Source: Leptolyngbya iicbica LK (GTDB taxonomy: Bacteria; Cyanobacteriota; Cyanobacteriia; Phormidesmidales; Phormidesmidaceae). From it: a stretch of DNA of 64,000 nucleotides. The DNA lies in the NCBI RefSeq assembly GCF_004212215.1, contig NZ_QVFV01000001.1, positions 1,386,155 through 1,450,154 on the forward strand. The letters are read 5' to 3'. Below, in pieces: positions 24,021-34,216 of this stretch; within the stretch, counting starts at the first letter, position 1, and each line of letters begins with the position of its first letter. The notes under the pieces are model-generated. The model was given only the letters and a program-made list of their open reading frames with translations, was not told where the DNA came from and did no database searches. The position numbers and the translations under genes are program-made.

Positions 24021-27000
24021 GGCGACAGACGATCAGGATTAGCAGCAGACAAATCACGGGCACGGGGCCAGGGGATCATGGGATCCTGAGCCAACCGCAA
24101 CGATACCTGATAAGCCCCATAGCGATTCAAATGGCTGGGATCAGAGAAGTAATCGTAACGATTGGTCCAGACTTGCCCCAGATCACGGAAGATGAAATCC
24201 TCTTCGGTGGCGGAATAGCGCAGCATGAGTCGCTGAAAATCCTCTTCGGCATCGCTGCGATAGCCATCCAAATATTCGTCAGTCAGCGGCGTATTCACGA
24301 AAATGACGGGAATGTTTCGCTGCTGGGTATAGTCCAGCAATTGCTCAAAGGCAGCGGTTTGTTTGCCTTCCAAGGCAAAGTCTTCGTAGTCGCTATCGTA
24401 AGCACCCGCCACCCGGGCATACAGCTGAAAATAGGTAGCAGGGTTGAACCGCACGTCCAAGGCCAGGAAACCGTCAAAGTCGATTTGGCTCCCTTCGGGA
24501 ATGGCGAGGTCAGAGGTATTGGGACTGGAAGCCGCATCGGGCGAGGAGCTGATAGAAGCGGTCAGGGGGGTCAGCAGGCGATCGCGGACAAAGGCTTTCA
24601 ATTCGTCACGGTCTGGATAAATGGCAGAGCGCTCTCCCAGTTGGTCACTCAAGGTCTGATCAAGCGCCTGGTAACTACCTCGCAGCGCCTCCCCAATGGC
24701 TTGGGGTTCGTCATCAGTCACATTGACTACCGCATCGGGATCATCAGCATTAGCGGTGACCACTTCGGGATTGCGGCGACCCAGTTCGCGATAGCCGTCT
24801 GAAGCTTCGATCGCATTGAACGTGATATCCGTGCGACCACTGTTAAACGCCCGCGCCCCATCGGCCCAAATGATGATGCGCGGCAGTTGATCAGGCTTCA
24901 GTACACGGCGAATCGTCAGATCCACAACTTGAGCAGTGGAGCCATTGACCCCGAAATTGAACACGCTCAGTTCGCCCTGCCCTAAAGCGGCCAACTCGCG
25001 CTGCAACGCCGCCGGATCAACCCCGCGCAAAGCCCGTGAACTGCCAATCACTAGCACATCAGGCGGCCCGGACTCCGCCAAAAGCTGATGGTACAGCGCC
25101 AGCTTTTCATCCATCTGCTGACTGCGGAAGGAGGGATACGGGGAGTGAGACAGGAGATCGGTAGTGGGAGCCAGGGAGCGATCGGGACTCGCAACCAACT
25201 GTTCATCGTTGAAAACCGAATCCGTGGCTGCCGTTGATTCATCGGCGTCCGGTCCAGGGAGTGCCGGTAACTGCTGCTCGGCCAACCAGTCTTGGCGTTC
25301 CCATGCATCATCGGTCAGGGCATCGTTAGCCGCCGTGTTGACCACCGACTCGCTGGTTTCAGCCGCACTCGCGGCGTTCCGGTTATCAGCCACTGGCCCT
25401 GGCTTCACCAACTGCCCAAACACCCAATCAACTTGTAAGGCCAACAAGATGCCGACAGTCGCCCACACCAGACCGATTTTGACGGCATCCTGGCTGTCTT
25501 CGGCGGTCAGGGGGGTCGGCGTGCGGGTCAACTCTTGTTGGGGCACCACGAGCTGCGTGTCGTACAAAAATTGGCGTACCTGATCGCGGCCCTGCTGCCA
25601 AGCAGTTTGGAAGGCACGAGCGATCGCTCGCGACTCGGCTTCGGCATTGGACTCATCCCCTTCAGACGGCGACAGCAAATCGCCCACATATTGATCGGAG
25701 ACCGCAAACATCGACTCGGCCTTGGGAACGATCGCCGGTCGGGCCTCCAAGTCTTTGCCAAAACTCCAGGCGGGACGCTGTTGCCCGGCGCGCCGACCGT
25801 ATAACCGCAACCCCTTGATGTCGGACAGATTAACGACTTCTAGAAAATCTAGAATTTGCGGCACCACTTGTCGCCGGGTTGGACAAATCGGCGCATCGGC
25901 CATGATGTGGAGTAGCTGATCGCGCTGCAACGCCTGAATACGAATGCCCCCAGTCGCGAGTTGGGCCTCCAAGTCAGGATTTAACAAGCGCGTCAACAAA
26001 TATGCTAACGCTGCTAAATTGCCCTGTTTCGCCAACTCGGTCGGCGCGATCGCCAGGTCAGGATGCTCCAAAGCCGGTAGGTTCAGGCAGCGGACCCAAT
26101 CAGGGGTGTCGGCGTCCGGGGCCTGACCGTACACCATGAGTCGATGCACCCCTTGGGGAGCCAACTCTTCCAACAACGGCGCAATCGCCGCCATGACAGC
26201 CGCTTCATCGGGAATCGCGGGCGGCTCTGCGGTGAGCCGCGATCGCATGATGCAGTGCAGACTCTCATCCTTGCGCTCCATCGTGACGGCTGCTGCCTGC
26301 TCCCGGAGGGCAGCGTCGAGCAATCGGGCAATGGCCCCTTCGTCTCCCCAACGCGCCCATTCCCGCAACATCTCATCAGCCGGCGTCAAGTCAACACGCA
26401 GACTCCAATCTGGCGTATCTTCGCCATGCACCTGAATGACAATGGCCGCATCTTTGAACTGCGACAATTCGAGCTGCCGCAGTCGTTCCGTCACGGGTTC
26501 CGCAATCAACAGCGGGTCAGGGCTATACGCCGCCTCGCACCACACCCAGAGCCGTTGGCGATCGCTGGCACTCTCCTCGGCATGCGCTTCTGTGTCAGTG
26601 GTCGCGTCAGGATGTCCTGGCACGGGGCGCGACGCCGCCCGCACACTCACCCAAACCCCCACATCGAGGGAGCTCAAGACTTCGCTGAGGTACCAAGCGA
26701 TCGCGTCGGCATCGCCCTGCTTAGCCAGACTTAAATGCGACAGCACAATGGCAGTGGTCGAGTCATCGGGTAACGGGTCGTTCACCCCAGACGGGACGCC
26801 ATTAGGGGCAGCCCCATCGTGTTGCACCGCATCCGCAATTTTGAGCGACGCCCCGGCCTGCTGCTGCAGCTGCACCTGATGGTGCTCTAAACGATTGAGA
26901 TAAATCGGTGCTGTCCAGTCGGGCTGCGAGTGACCGCGACGGCGACTGTAAATGTAGAGCTGATAAGCCTGGGGATAAACCGTGGTAATGACGTCCGTGC

Positions 27001-27208
27001 CAGCCGGATGATGCATGAGGGCATCGACCAATCGCGTCACCGCTCCCGACTGATGTAAGCGATGGGGCGTTTCAGTCAAGACATGCAAGACATTACCCCG
27101 CAGCCGCATTTGGACACGGGCATTCGAGGCAAACAGGTGAGCAATCCAGTCATTGAGGGATTGCTCAGCATTGGGCATCGGCGGCTTGGTAAACGGCTTG
27201 GCAGTCAT
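24017..27208 (-). CDS. DUF1574 SGNH-like protein, probable acylation partner
   Basis: This 1063-residue protein carries several copies of a cytoplasmic module in its N-terminal half. Signature lines such as VLHVLTETPH, LHCIMRSRL and LLHIMADAP, each ending LYIYSRRRG, LMVYGQAP or LRLYGRRAG, repeat at intervals of about 100-200 residues. One membrane helix follows near 560-585 (GLVWATVGILLALQV). The outer half has a SGNH-like motif VLVIGSSRALRGVDP near residue 715-730, the NFGVNGS block, and a late DPSHLNRYGA that supplies Asp/His. This is the DUF1574 family commonly paired with MBOAT proteins. I infer it accepts acyl groups from the MBOAT and transfers them to envelope glycans. Confidence 0.82.
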   Translation of the reverse strand: MTAKPFTKPPMPNAEQSLNDWIAHLFASNARVQMRLRGNVLHVLTETPHRLHQSGAVTRLVDALMHHPAGTDVITTVYPQAYQLYIYSRRRGHSQPDWTAPIYLNRLEHHQVQLQQQAGASLKIADAVQHDGAAPNGVPSGVNDPLPDDSTTAIVLSHLSLAKQGDADAIAWYLSEVLSSLDVGVWVSVRAASRPVPGHPDATTDTEAHAEESASDRQRLWVWCEAAYSPDPLLIAEPVTERLRQLELSQFKDAAIVIQVHGEDTPDWSLRVDLTPADEMLREWARWGDEGAIARLLDAALREQAAAVTMERKDESLHCIMRSRLTAEPPAIPDEAAVMAAIAPLLEELAPQGVHRLMVYGQAPDADTPDWVRCLNLPALEHPDLAIAPTELAKQGNLAALAYLLTRLLNPDLEAQLATGGIRIQALQRDQLLHIMADAPICPTRRQVVPQILDFLEVVNLSDIKGLRLYGRRAGQQRPAWSFGKDLEARPAIVPKAESMFAVSDQYVGDLLSPSEGDESNAEAESRAIARAFQTAWQQGRDQVRQFLYDTQLVVPQQELTRTPTPLTAEDSQDAVKIGLVWATVGILLALQVDWVFGQLVKPGPVADNRNAASAAETSESVVNTAANDALTDDAWERQDWLAEQQLPALPGPDADESTAATDSVFNDEQLVASPDRSLAPTTDLLSHSPYPSFRSQQMDEKLALYHQLLAESGPPDVLVIGSSRALRGVDPAALQRELAALGQGELSVFNFGVNGSTAQVVDLTIRRVLKPDQLPRIIIWADGARAFNSGRTDITFNAIEASDGYRELGRRNPEVVTANADDPDAVVNVTDDEPQAIGEALRGSYQALDQTLSDQLGERSAIYPDRDELKAFVRDRLLTPLTASISSSPDAASSPNTSDLAIPEGSQIDFDGFLALDVRFNPATYFQLYARVAGAYDSDYEDFALEGKQTAAFEQLLDYTQQRNIPVIFVNTPLTDEYLDGYRSDAEEDFQRLMLRYSATEEDFIFRDLGQVWTNRYDYFSDPSHLNRYGAYQVSLRLAQDPMIPWPRARDLSAANPDRLSP

Positions 27209-27758
27209 AAAACCGGACTACGTTAGATCGAGCGGCAGCATGGAGCCACAACCCTCAAAATATAGCTGTGAAGGATATCGCAGTCTGCCGAATCTCACCA
27301 GTCAATCCGCAAAAAAAAGCAGATCTTTGCATTTTTCCCAAAGGTTGACAAGTGCACCAGCTTAGGGGTTGCGTTAGCCACACCCAGACTGGGGGCCGTC
27401 TGGCTAACTCACATCCCAGCGATCGCGGTTGATTACACCTTAGCGCTGGCGTTTTGCTTTGTGGAGCCTGCGAGTACCGCCACCTCTGATCATTCATCTC
27501 AGAACGGGGAGTCAGCACCCCCCTGACGGCTATGGTAGACACGGTCAAGAATTAGTTAGGTTTTCGTCAGTGATTATCAAAATCCGGCTAGATCCGGCCA
27601 CGATTGCCCCAGCGCAGGAAAACTAACGCCGCTGCCCTCCCCAAAGCCACAATCTAAAGCCGCAATCTACCGTGACACGCCGAAATCTACCGTGATGGGA
27701 CGAGATATCGGATGCCGAACTGATTCACGTCTCATTCCTTAGGAATGGGAATTTGATT
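27209..27758. other. Gene-free stretch between two minus-strand genes
   Basis: No supported gene was seen. Near 27640-27700 a short motif recurs: AATCTACCGTGA at 27664-27675 and again at 27684-27695 (20-base period), with a partial copy before. The promoter of the DUF1574-MBOAT operon must lie at the low-coordinate end. The right end joins the palindromic repeat element. Confidence 0.45.
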
Positions 27759-27837
27759 AAGTGTGAACAGCCGTCTCGGCTGTTCAAGCGCAGGCAAGAT
27801 GCCTGGCCCGACAAAACTTGGATTTTATAAAATCCTA
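27759..27837 (+). repeat. Dispersed palindromic element, copy 1 (partial)
   Basis: Three dyads lie in order: GAACAGCCG-TCT-CGGCTGTTC (27765-27785), CAGGCA-AGA-TGCCTG (27791-27805) and the perfect palindrome GGATTTTATAAAATCC (27820-27835) preceded by CGACAAAACT. The reverse complement of 42584-42672 has the same order and near-identical sequence. This copy lacks the closing AGTTTTGTCG arm, so it is truncated where it meets the TPR gene's stop codon. It may act as a 3' RNA structure or terminator for neighbours. Confidence 0.85.
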
Positions 27838-27842
27838 ATTCC

Positions 27843-28919
27843 TTAGTATTGGCGGCTCTGAACCACCTGCTGAGCGTAGTACCCGGCGATCGCCGGATGG
27901 CCGGCCTTGCTGTACAGCTCACTCAAGCGCTGCCAAATCACAATTTCAGGTGCCACGAACGGCAGCGTTTGGTAAATGGCTAGCGCTGACTGCAGGTAGG
28001 CGATCGCCAGATAGAAATGCCGGGTTTGTTCGCACAAATTAGCGATCTGCATCAGCAAGGCAGCAGCGTCTGGACGCACATCTTGATCAGTCGAGAGATC
28101 ATTTAGGACATCGATCGCCGCTTCAAAACTGCCTAACGCCAGCCAAGCATCGCCCTGTTGGGCATAGACGCGGCCTAAATAATCCAGCGTCAGGGCCAGC
28201 CCCAGACAATCATCGTCGTTTTGCTGCCACAGCTCTAGCGCTGCCTGAAAGTGGGTTTGGGCATGCTGATGCTGTCCCTGGTGATAATAAGCCAGGCCCA
28301 AATTGTGATGCACGATCGCCCGCGGGTGAGACACTGGCACTTCTTCCAGCACAGCGATCGCCGCCCGAAATCGCGTTTCTGCTCGCGCAAATTGCTGCTG
28401 ATCAAAATAGATCAAGCCCAAACCATTCAAACACCGACCCATCGCCAAACGATGACCAGCTTGGGTGGCAAAGCTCAACACCTGCTGATATGCCTGAATC
28501 GCGGCCTGCCAGTCGCCCTGGGTATGCAGCACCGCCGCCCGGTTGCACTGTTCAGCAGCCTCAATATCCTGTGGCGTTAGCGGCTGATGGTCAGCGTTTG
28601 AGGTGTTAATAGCCATTTTCGATAACGCCGCGATCGCTTGCTCAGCGGCAATCATCCAACCTTGATGACCGATTTCACGTCCCATGCCTAACAACTCCTG
28701 AAATGCTCGCTGCGCCCCAACCAGTTGTCCCTGTGCCTGATGCTGCCAACCCTGCACATACAGCCGCGAGCAAGGAGACAAATGAAACAACTGCCACCAT
28801 CGCGCGACTGCGGTTGCGCCCTGACGTTCACCAAGGCGAGGATACGTTGACACCGCTGGGCTAGAACACATTGCAACTTGGGTCTGAGCAGAAGAGAACA
28901 ACATTGGTGGGGGCTCCAT
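27843..28919 (-). CDS. TPR-repeat protein
   Basis: This 358-residue protein consists largely of tetratricopeptide repeats. Recognisable units include AAIQAYQQVLSFATQAGHRLAMGRCLNGLG, ARAETRFRAAIAVLEEV, AQTHFQAALELWQ and ALGSFEAAIDVLND. They extend from about residue 120 to 350. No catalytic domain, signal peptide or membrane segment is evident, and the first 100 residues are a divergent TPR-like or linker region. TPR arrays mediate protein-protein contacts; the partner is unknown. A palindromic element abuts its stop codon. Translation could also begin at Met6. Confidence 0.78.
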   Translation of the reverse strand: MEPPPMLFSSAQTQVAMCSSPAVSTYPRLGERQGATAVARWWQLFHLSPCSRLYVQGWQHQAQGQLVGAQRAFQELLGMGREIGHQGWMIAAEQAIAALSKMAINTSNADHQPLTPQDIEAAEQCNRAAVLHTQGDWQAAIQAYQQVLSFATQAGHRLAMGRCLNGLGLIYFDQQQFARAETRFRAAIAVLEEVPVSHPRAIVHHNLGLAYYHQGQHQHAQTHFQAALELWQQNDDDCLGLALTLDYLGRVYAQQGDAWLALGSFEAAIDVLNDLSTDQDVRPDAAALLMQIANLCEQTRHFYLAIAYLQSALAIYQTLPFVAPEIVIWQRLSELYSKAGHPAIAGYYAQQVVQSRQY

Positions 28920-29173
28920 CTCGTTAATTAGCAGTATGTAAGACGCCCACTATTAAAGGGATTCAGCTTCCAGACAAGTGCTTGGCAGTTTTCGGCAAAG
29001 CTGCCAAAACAACCCGATCAACAGCACGCTCCCAGCCGCACTGCTGCCCCATAGCGGCCAGCCCGTCCCTGCGCCAACCCCCGATCCATCCCCGACCCTC
29101 ACAAATTGCGATCCTGTCCCTTAAATTGAAGTGAGAACAGTCGGCCACCCGCAGGACTTCAAAATTGGTTGCT

Positions 29174-29431
29174 ATGACTTCGACACCTAAAGATTTTCAA
29201 CAAAATCCCGAGAGATCTCAGCGAGTGAACAGTACAGGCGTCTCAAGTGTGGTAATAAGCCTCATGACAGGGCCTTTTTTGGTCACCCTCATGGGCGCTC
29301 GCACCCTGGCGGAAGCTTTAGAACAGATCGGCATTGTGAGCGAAGAACTCTTTCGCGGTGTTCGCTTGCCGAGCTTGCACGATATGGAAACGACTCGCGA
29401 GCGCACAATTGACGATACGGATAGTGAATAA
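29174..29431 (+). CDS. Small conserved hypothetical protein upstream of ppc
   Basis: This 85-residue protein has a hydrophobic centre (VVISLMTGPFLVTLMGAR), then a regular helix (LAEALEQIGIVSEELFRG) and an acidic tail. It starts at the ATG at 29174; the frame extends upstream without another ATG. It lies 72 bases ahead of ppc on the same strand and may share its promoter. I do not know its function. The central segment is too short and contains too many small residues to be sure of a membrane helix. Confidence 0.6.
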   Translation: MTSTPKDFQQNPERSQRVNSTGVSSVVISLMTGPFLVTLMGARTLAEALEQIGIVSEELFRGVRLPSLHDMETTRERTIDDTDSE

Positions 29432-29503
29432 TGCTCAAAACTCTTAAGTAAATTGGCTGCCCTGCTTTAGTTCTGACGTTTTACAGCGATACTCTAATAG
29501 TCT

Positions 29504-32500
29504 ATGACCTCCACTGTGCCGACTTCTTCTGAGAATATGCCAACTACCCGCGAAGCTATCGTCGAGTCCACAAGCAATGTGTCGATCACGCCGCCAGGGT
29601 CTGCCTATGGCTTGCGCGTGCAGCAACGCATCAAGGTCGTCGAGGATATATGGGAAGCCGTCTTACGCCACGAATGTGGCGATGAGCTGTTGACTCTGTT
29701 GCATCAGTTGCGCAGTCTGTGCTCCGTCGAAGGGCAGGCTCCGGCTGCACGCGCGGCGAGTGTACAAAAAGTGGTGCAGGTCGTCGAAGACTTAGAACTG
29801 CAAGATGCCATTCGGGCAGCTCGGGCCTTCGCCCTCTATTTTCAGTTAATTAACAGCGTTGAGCAGCATTACGAACAGCAGGGGCAACAGCGCCAATATC
29901 GGGCCGCCTATGGTGAGGTGGAACCGGCTTCCGCGATCGCGGGCTTAGCCACCATTCGGCCTCATCAAAACAGTGCGAGTACGCCCACCGAAGACGCCCA
30001 GCCGATCCAAAAGGCCAAGTCGACCTTTGACTATCAACTGCTGCCCACCAGCTATCGCGACGCAGGCACCTTTCACTGGCTTTTCCCAGCGCTCAAGCAG
30101 CTGAATGTTCCACCCCAACTCATTCAGCGCCTGATCGACAATTTGGACATTCGGCTGGTGTTTACAGCTCACCCGACGGAAATTGTGCGCCACACCATTC
30201 GCGACAAACAACGCCGGATTGCCTCGCTATTTCGCCGGATGGATCAGGCCGAAGATTCACTGCCCAGCATGAACGGCGTTTCCAACTGGGAAATTGACAC
30301 CCTTAAGGAGCAGCTCACCGAAGAAATTCGCCTGTGGTGGCGCACTGACGAGTTGCACCAGTTCAAGCCCTCGGTGTTGGATGAAGTCGATTACACCCTG
30401 CATTATTTTGACGTGGTGCTGTTTAATGCCCTACCGCAGCTTTATCAGCGCATTAAGCGATCGCTCCACAATACCTTTCCCACCTTGCGTCCACCCCAGC
30501 CCCAATTTTGCCGCTTTGGCTCGTGGGTGGGGGCCGATCGCGATGGCAACCCCTCCGTCACCCCCGACATCACCTGGAAAACCGCCTGCTACCAGCGCAA
30601 CCTGGTGATCGAAAAGTACATTGAATCCCTCGAGCACCTAACCAAGCTGCTGAGCCTCTCCCTACACTGGAGCGAAGTGCAGCCCGAACTCTTAGACTCC
30701 CTGGATCAAGACCAACAGGTCATGCCCGAACTGTACGAGCGCTGGGCCATTCGCTACCGCCAGGAACCCTATCGACTCAAGCTCGCCTACATGCAGCAGC
30801 GGCTCGAAAATACCCTACTGCGCAGCCAGCGACTCTATCAGGGCGACATCCTCAAAGAGGATCAGGGCGGCATTACCGAACTGCCGTTGTACCACTCCGG
30901 TGATGACTTCCTGGCTGACCTCCGCCTGATTCAGCGGGACTTAAACGCCACGGGCATGGTCTGTGGGGCGCTAGAGCAAATCATTTGCCAAGTAGAACTG
31001 TACGGTTTTGTGCTGGCTCAGCTCGACCTGCGACAAGAAAGCTCCCGCCATTCCGACTGTATCGACGAAATCACCGCCTATTTGCAGGTACTCCCCAAGT
31101 CTTACAACGACTTGTCTGAGGAAGAAAAAACGGCGTGGCTGATCCAAGAACTGCAAACCCGCCGTCCCCTCGTGCCCGCCGAACTGCCCTTCTCAGAAAC
31201 CGTTTGCGAAACCATCGAAACCTTCCGCATGGTGCGGCGCCTGCATCGCGAGTTTGGTCCCCAGATTTGCCGCAGCTACATCATCAGCATGAGCCACACC
31301 GTCAGCGACCTGCTAGAGGTGTTGCTACTCGCCAAAGAAGCGGGACTATTTGACCCCGCCACCTGGGAATCGAGCATTCAGCCGGTGCCACTGTTTGAGA
31401 CGGTGGAAGACTTGAAGCGGGCCCCCTCGGTCATGCGATCGGTGTTTGAACTGCCGCTTTACCGAGCGGTGACCCAAGGCGGTAAAACCGACGATGCGGC
31501 TGGGGAAAGTGCCATGGCTGAGGCGTCGTCAACTCAGCCCATTCAAGAAGTCATGCTGGGCTATTCAGACAGCAATAAAGACTCTGGCTTCCTCAGCAGC
31601 AATTGGGAAATTCACAAGGCTCAGCAAGCGTTACAAGCAACTGCCGACGACTTTGGCATTGCCCTGCGCATCTTCCACGGTCGTGGCGGCTCCGTCGGTC
31701 GCGGCGGTGGCCCTGCTTACGAAGCCATCTTGGCCCAGCCCGGTGCCAGCCTGAATGGCCGCATCAAAATTACCGAACAAGGGGAAGTGCTGGCCTCCAA
31801 GTACAACCTGCCCGACTTGGCACTGTACAACCTGGAAACGGTCGCGACAGCCGTGATCCAAGGCAGTTTGTTGCACAGCAGTGTGGATGAAATTGAGCCG
31901 TGGAACGAAATTATGGAAGAGTTGGCGGCCAGCTCTCGCCGCCATTACCGAGCGTTGATTTATGAACAGGCAGATTTTGTCGAGTTTTTCCATCAGGTCA
32001 CCCCGATCGAAGAAATCAGCCAGTTACAAATCAGTTCTCGCCCCGCCCGCCGGAAAGGCAAAAAGACCCTCGACAGCCTCCGAGCGATTCCCTGGGTCTT
32101 TAGCTGGACCCAAGCTCGCTTTTTGCTACCAGCCTGGTACGGTGTCGGCACCGCGCTAACGGACTTTTTAGCCGAAGATCCGGAAGAAAATTTGAAGCTG
32201 CTGCGCTACTTCTACCAAAAGTGGCCCTTCTTCAAAATGGTGATTTCTAAGGTAGAAATGACCCTGGCGAAGGTCGACTTGCAAATTGCTGAACACTATG
32301 TGCAAGAGCTGACCCAGCCCGAAGATCAAGAACGCTTCCACGTCTTGTTTGAGCAAATTTCAGACGAATTTCGTAAGACGACGGACATCATTCTGACGAT
32401 CACGGGCCATCGACGCCTGCTGGATGGCGATCCCGACTTGCAGCGCTCCGTCCATTTGCGCAATGGCACCATCGTGCCTTTGGGCTTCATTCAGGTCGCC

Positions 32501-32635
32501 TTATTGAAGCGGCTCCGGCATTATCGCAGCGCCATATCGGGCGTCATCAAATCTCGATATAGCCGCGAAGAACTACTCCGGGGGGCCTTACTAACGATCA
32601 ACGGGATCGCCGCTGGCATGAGGAATACAGGCTGA
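29504..32635 (+). CDS. ppc: Phosphoenolpyruvate carboxylase
   Basis: This 1043-residue enzyme carboxylates PEP with bicarbonate to oxaloacetate, feeding the incomplete TCA cycle and amino-acid synthesis. Family signatures are intact: [13 protein letters not shown] with the catalytic His, GGNP-equivalent [35 protein letters not shown] with the catalytic His and Arg, and the C-terminal RNTG. The 100 or so extra N-terminal residues before the core are normal for cyanobacterial PEPC. It is bordered downstream by an HLR1-like site and a hairpin. Confidence 0.97.
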   Translation: MTSTVPTSSENMPTTREAIVESTSNVSITPPGSAYGLRVQQRIKVVEDIWEAVLRHECGDELLTLLHQLRSLCSVEGQAPAARAASVQKVVQVVEDLELQDAIRAARAFALYFQLINSVEQHYEQQGQQRQYRAAYGEVEPASAIAGLATIRPHQNSASTPTEDAQPIQKAKSTFDYQLLPTSYRDAGTFHWLFPALKQLNVPPQLIQRLIDNLDIRLVFTAHPTEIVRHTIRDKQRRIASLFRRMDQAEDSLPSMNGVSNWEIDTLKEQLTEEIRLWWRTDELHQFKPSVLDEVDYTLHYFDVVLFNALPQLYQRIKRSLHNTFPTLRPPQPQFCRFGSWVGADRDGNPSVTPDITWKTACYQRNLVIEKYIESLEHLTKLLSLSLHWSEVQPELLDSLDQDQQVMPELYERWAIRYRQEPYRLKLAYMQQRLENTLLRSQRLYQGDILKEDQGGITELPLYHSGDDFLADLRLIQRDLNATGMVCGALEQIICQVELYGFVLAQLDLRQESSRHSDCIDEITAYLQVLPKSYNDLSEEEKTAWLIQELQTRRPLVPAELPFSETVCETIETFRMVRRLHREFGPQICRSYIISMSHTVSDLLEVLLLAKEAGLFDPATWESSIQPVPLFETVEDLKRAPSVMRSVFELPLYRAVTQGGKTDDAAGESAMAEASSTQPIQEVMLGYSDSNKDSGFLSSNWEIHKAQQALQATADDFGIALRIFHGRGGSVGRGGGPAYEAILAQPGASLNGRIKITEQGEVLASKYNLPDLALYNLETVATAVIQGSLLHSSVDEIEPWNEIMEELAASSRRHYRALIYEQADFVEFFHQVTPIEEISQLQISSRPARRKGKKTLDSLRAIPWVFSWTQARFLLPAWYGVGTALTDFLAEDPEENLKLLRYFYQKWPFFKMVISKVEMTLAKVDLQIAEHYVQELTQPEDQERFHVLFEQISDEFRKTTDIILTITGHRRLLDGDPDLQRSVHLRNGTIVPLGFIQVALLKRLRHYRSAISGVIKSRYSREELLRGALLTINGIAAGMRNTG

Positions 32636-32644
32636 TCCAGACAA

Positions 32645-32662
32645 TATGTAACGCTTTGTAAC
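32645..32662 (-). promoter_or_regulatory. HLR1-consensus site, inverted orientation
   Basis: Read on the minus strand, 32662-32645 is GTTACAAA-GC-GTTACATA. This matches the RpaB-binding HLR1 consensus at every defined position. It lies 10 bases after the ppc stop and 210 bases before the next gene, the barrel protein at 32873. If used, it could control that gene from an upstream position. Inverted placement and distance make it less certain than the site at 9785-9823. Confidence 0.45.
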
Positions 32663-32696
32663 GATTTGCTTGCGGATCTGAAGATCTACGCTTGAA

Positions 32697-32729
32697 TTAA
32701 GCCGTGAAGTATCTCTAGATACGGCTTAA
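32697..32729. other. Perfect hairpin downstream of ppc
   Basis: TTAAGCCGT (32697-32705) pairs with ACGGCTTAA (32721-32729), with an inner TATC/GATA pairing. No T-run follows, so it may be an RNA-stability element or a factor-binding dyad rather than a simple terminator. Confidence 0.5.
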
Positions 32730-32872
32730 AGTCCTTGTATGTCAAGGGTTTTCACGAACTGGAAAAGATGTTGTCTAGTCAATCTGCGAGTGAATGAGTT
32801 CGCAGTGTGACTTGTGTGTGGCGACGCTATCCATTGTGTTGATATTGCCTGCCTGAGGAGTGGTGTCGGAAA

Positions 32873-33412
32873 ATGAAGCAGATTAAACGTCGATTAATGC
32901 AGGCAGCGATCGCCGCTACACTCGGTGGAGCGATCGCCGGGGGTGCGGCTTTAGTGGATGCCCGTCCAGCAAATGCGCAAGCGGCGTATGGCAGCTATGT
33001 TGGCATTGGGGCTGGATTTAGCCTCACAGAAGAGGCCGAAACTGGCCGAGGCTCTGGCTTAGACATGGTGATTACAGGGCGCTATCGCTTTCTGCGGATG
33101 CCAGTATCGCTGCGCACGACCGCCTTTTTGTTTGACAACTTCACCTTAGTGCCGACCGTCTCCTACGACTATCCCCTCTCGTGGAACACCGATATCTACT
33201 TAGGGGCTGGCGCATCTTTCCCAATTGGGGATGATGACAACCCAGGGCCTTTGGGTAACCGTACCGCTTTTGTCTTGCAGCCAGGGATCGACTACGTGTT
33301 TCCCAATAGTCGTTGGACTGCTTTTGGTAGCGCCATCATTGCCTTCAATGCCTATCGCAATGGCGGCAATACAGCCGTGGCTTTGCAAACCGGCCTGGGC
33401 TATCGTTTCTAA
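32873..33412 (+). CDS. Probable outer-membrane beta-barrel protein
   Basis: This 179-residue protein has a signal peptide (about 1-36, cleavage near ANAQA). The mature part alternates hydrophobic and polar residues in about eight short strands (YVGIGAGFSL, MVITGRYRF, TAFLFDNFTLVPTVSYDY, IYLGAGASFPIG, ALQTGLGYRF). It ends in aromatic Phe, the classical C-terminal signal for the BAM complex. Size and pattern fit an eight-stranded OmpA/OmpW-like barrel. The ligand or role is unknown. It is preceded by a long leader with an HLR1-like site, so light or osmotic control is possible. Confidence 0.75.
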   Translation: MKQIKRRLMQAAIAATLGGAIAGGAALVDARPANAQAAYGSYVGIGAGFSLTEEAETGRGSGLDMVITGRYRFLRMPVSLRTTAFLFDNFTLVPTVSYDYPLSWNTDIYLGAGASFPIGDDDNPGPLGNRTAFVLQPGIDYVFPNSRWTAFGSAIIAFNAYRNGGNTAVALQTGLGYRF

Positions 33413-33543
33413 GAATTGGCTTCAGCGGTGTTTTGAGGCGTTGGGACGTTCAGCTCACTAGCATCTGCTCAGGAAATTGCCAACCGGCGACTTAAAACCA
33501 CTCCAGACAGCCTCTGAAGCATTGATGCAACAAGCTCAGCAGC

Positions 33544-33582
33544 CATGCTAGCCGCCCCCCCTAGGCAGGGACGGCTAGCATG
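33544..33582. other. Long perfect hairpin in convergent intergenic region
   Basis: The 33413-33745 interval holds no gene. It contains an 11-bp perfect stem, CATGCTAGCCG (33544-33554)/CGGCTAGCATG (33572-33582), around a C-rich loop. It lies between two convergent genes and may terminate or protect both transcripts, though neither side has a T-run. Confidence 0.55.
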
Positions 33583-33745
33583 GTCTCAGTCGCCCAAGTT
33601 CGCTTCTGATGTAGTGCTTGTAATTGCTATCCACTATTCAGGACAGGCTGCTTGAGCTGGCAATACTTGGACAGCGTAGGATTTGCAGCTTTGAATTGGG
33701 TCGTTCGCGGCCGACACAGCCAAGACGGTGATGATTTTAGACGGA

Positions 33746-34162
33746 TCAGGCTGAGGTGATCGGCGATAAGGTCTGCACGATCGCTACACGACCATAACGA
33801 GGATCGATTTCGATGCCCCAGATATTGAGGGTGCCGAGACCGAGAGCATAAGTGCCGACTTCACCAGGACTGAGGGTGAGGCAGGTTGCAAAAATCGCCC
33901 TGCGGTGTCCTAGAGGCAAAAACATCGTTTCGCCTTGGTTCAAGGCCGCTTCGTTTTGAAAGGAAAGGCGGCCCTCGTGATTGAGAATGCCCGCAGGGGT
34001 AGGGCAATGATCGCAAAAACTGACGGCCAGAAACCAACGAGCATCCGCGATGCGATCGAACACGCGCTCGGGACGAGGGTGCTGCAACACGCGATAGCCA
34101 CCCTCGACCGAAAGAATGGTGCCGCCTAAAAATCCGCAAACCATATTGGTATTGGGATCCAT
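33746..34162 (-). CDS. Hypothetical protein
   Basis: This 138-residue soluble protein has no signal peptide. It has scattered cysteines (CGFLGG, SFCDHCPTP, ATCLTL) and mostly beta-type hydrophobic patterning (TMFLPLGHRRAIFATCLTL, VGTYALGLGTLNIWGIEID). FCDHC is a CxxC pair that could bind metal or be redox-active. I do not recognise the family. A good ribosome site (AGAGGA) precedes the ATG, which supports its being a real gene. It is 54 bases downstream of nothing on its own strand, so probably monocistronic. Confidence 0.55.
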   Translation of the reverse strand: MDPNTNMVCGFLGGTILSVEGGYRVLQHPRPERVFDRIADARWFLAVSFCDHCPTPAGILNHEGRLSFQNEAALNQGETMFLPLGHRRAIFATCLTLSPGEVGTYALGLGTLNIWGIEIDPRYGRVAIVQTLSPITSA

Positions 34163-34216
34163 CGCTGTCCTCTGAGGTCTACAAGTAGTCGCAGTATGTC
34201 GGTGGAGTCGCCCCTG

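Noticed and set aside
27734-27846. ATTCCTTAG direct repeats as a target-site duplication around element copy 1
   Set aside because: The 9-mer is AT-rich, one copy lies outside the element core, and copy 2 shows no matching flanking repeat; chance cannot be excluded.
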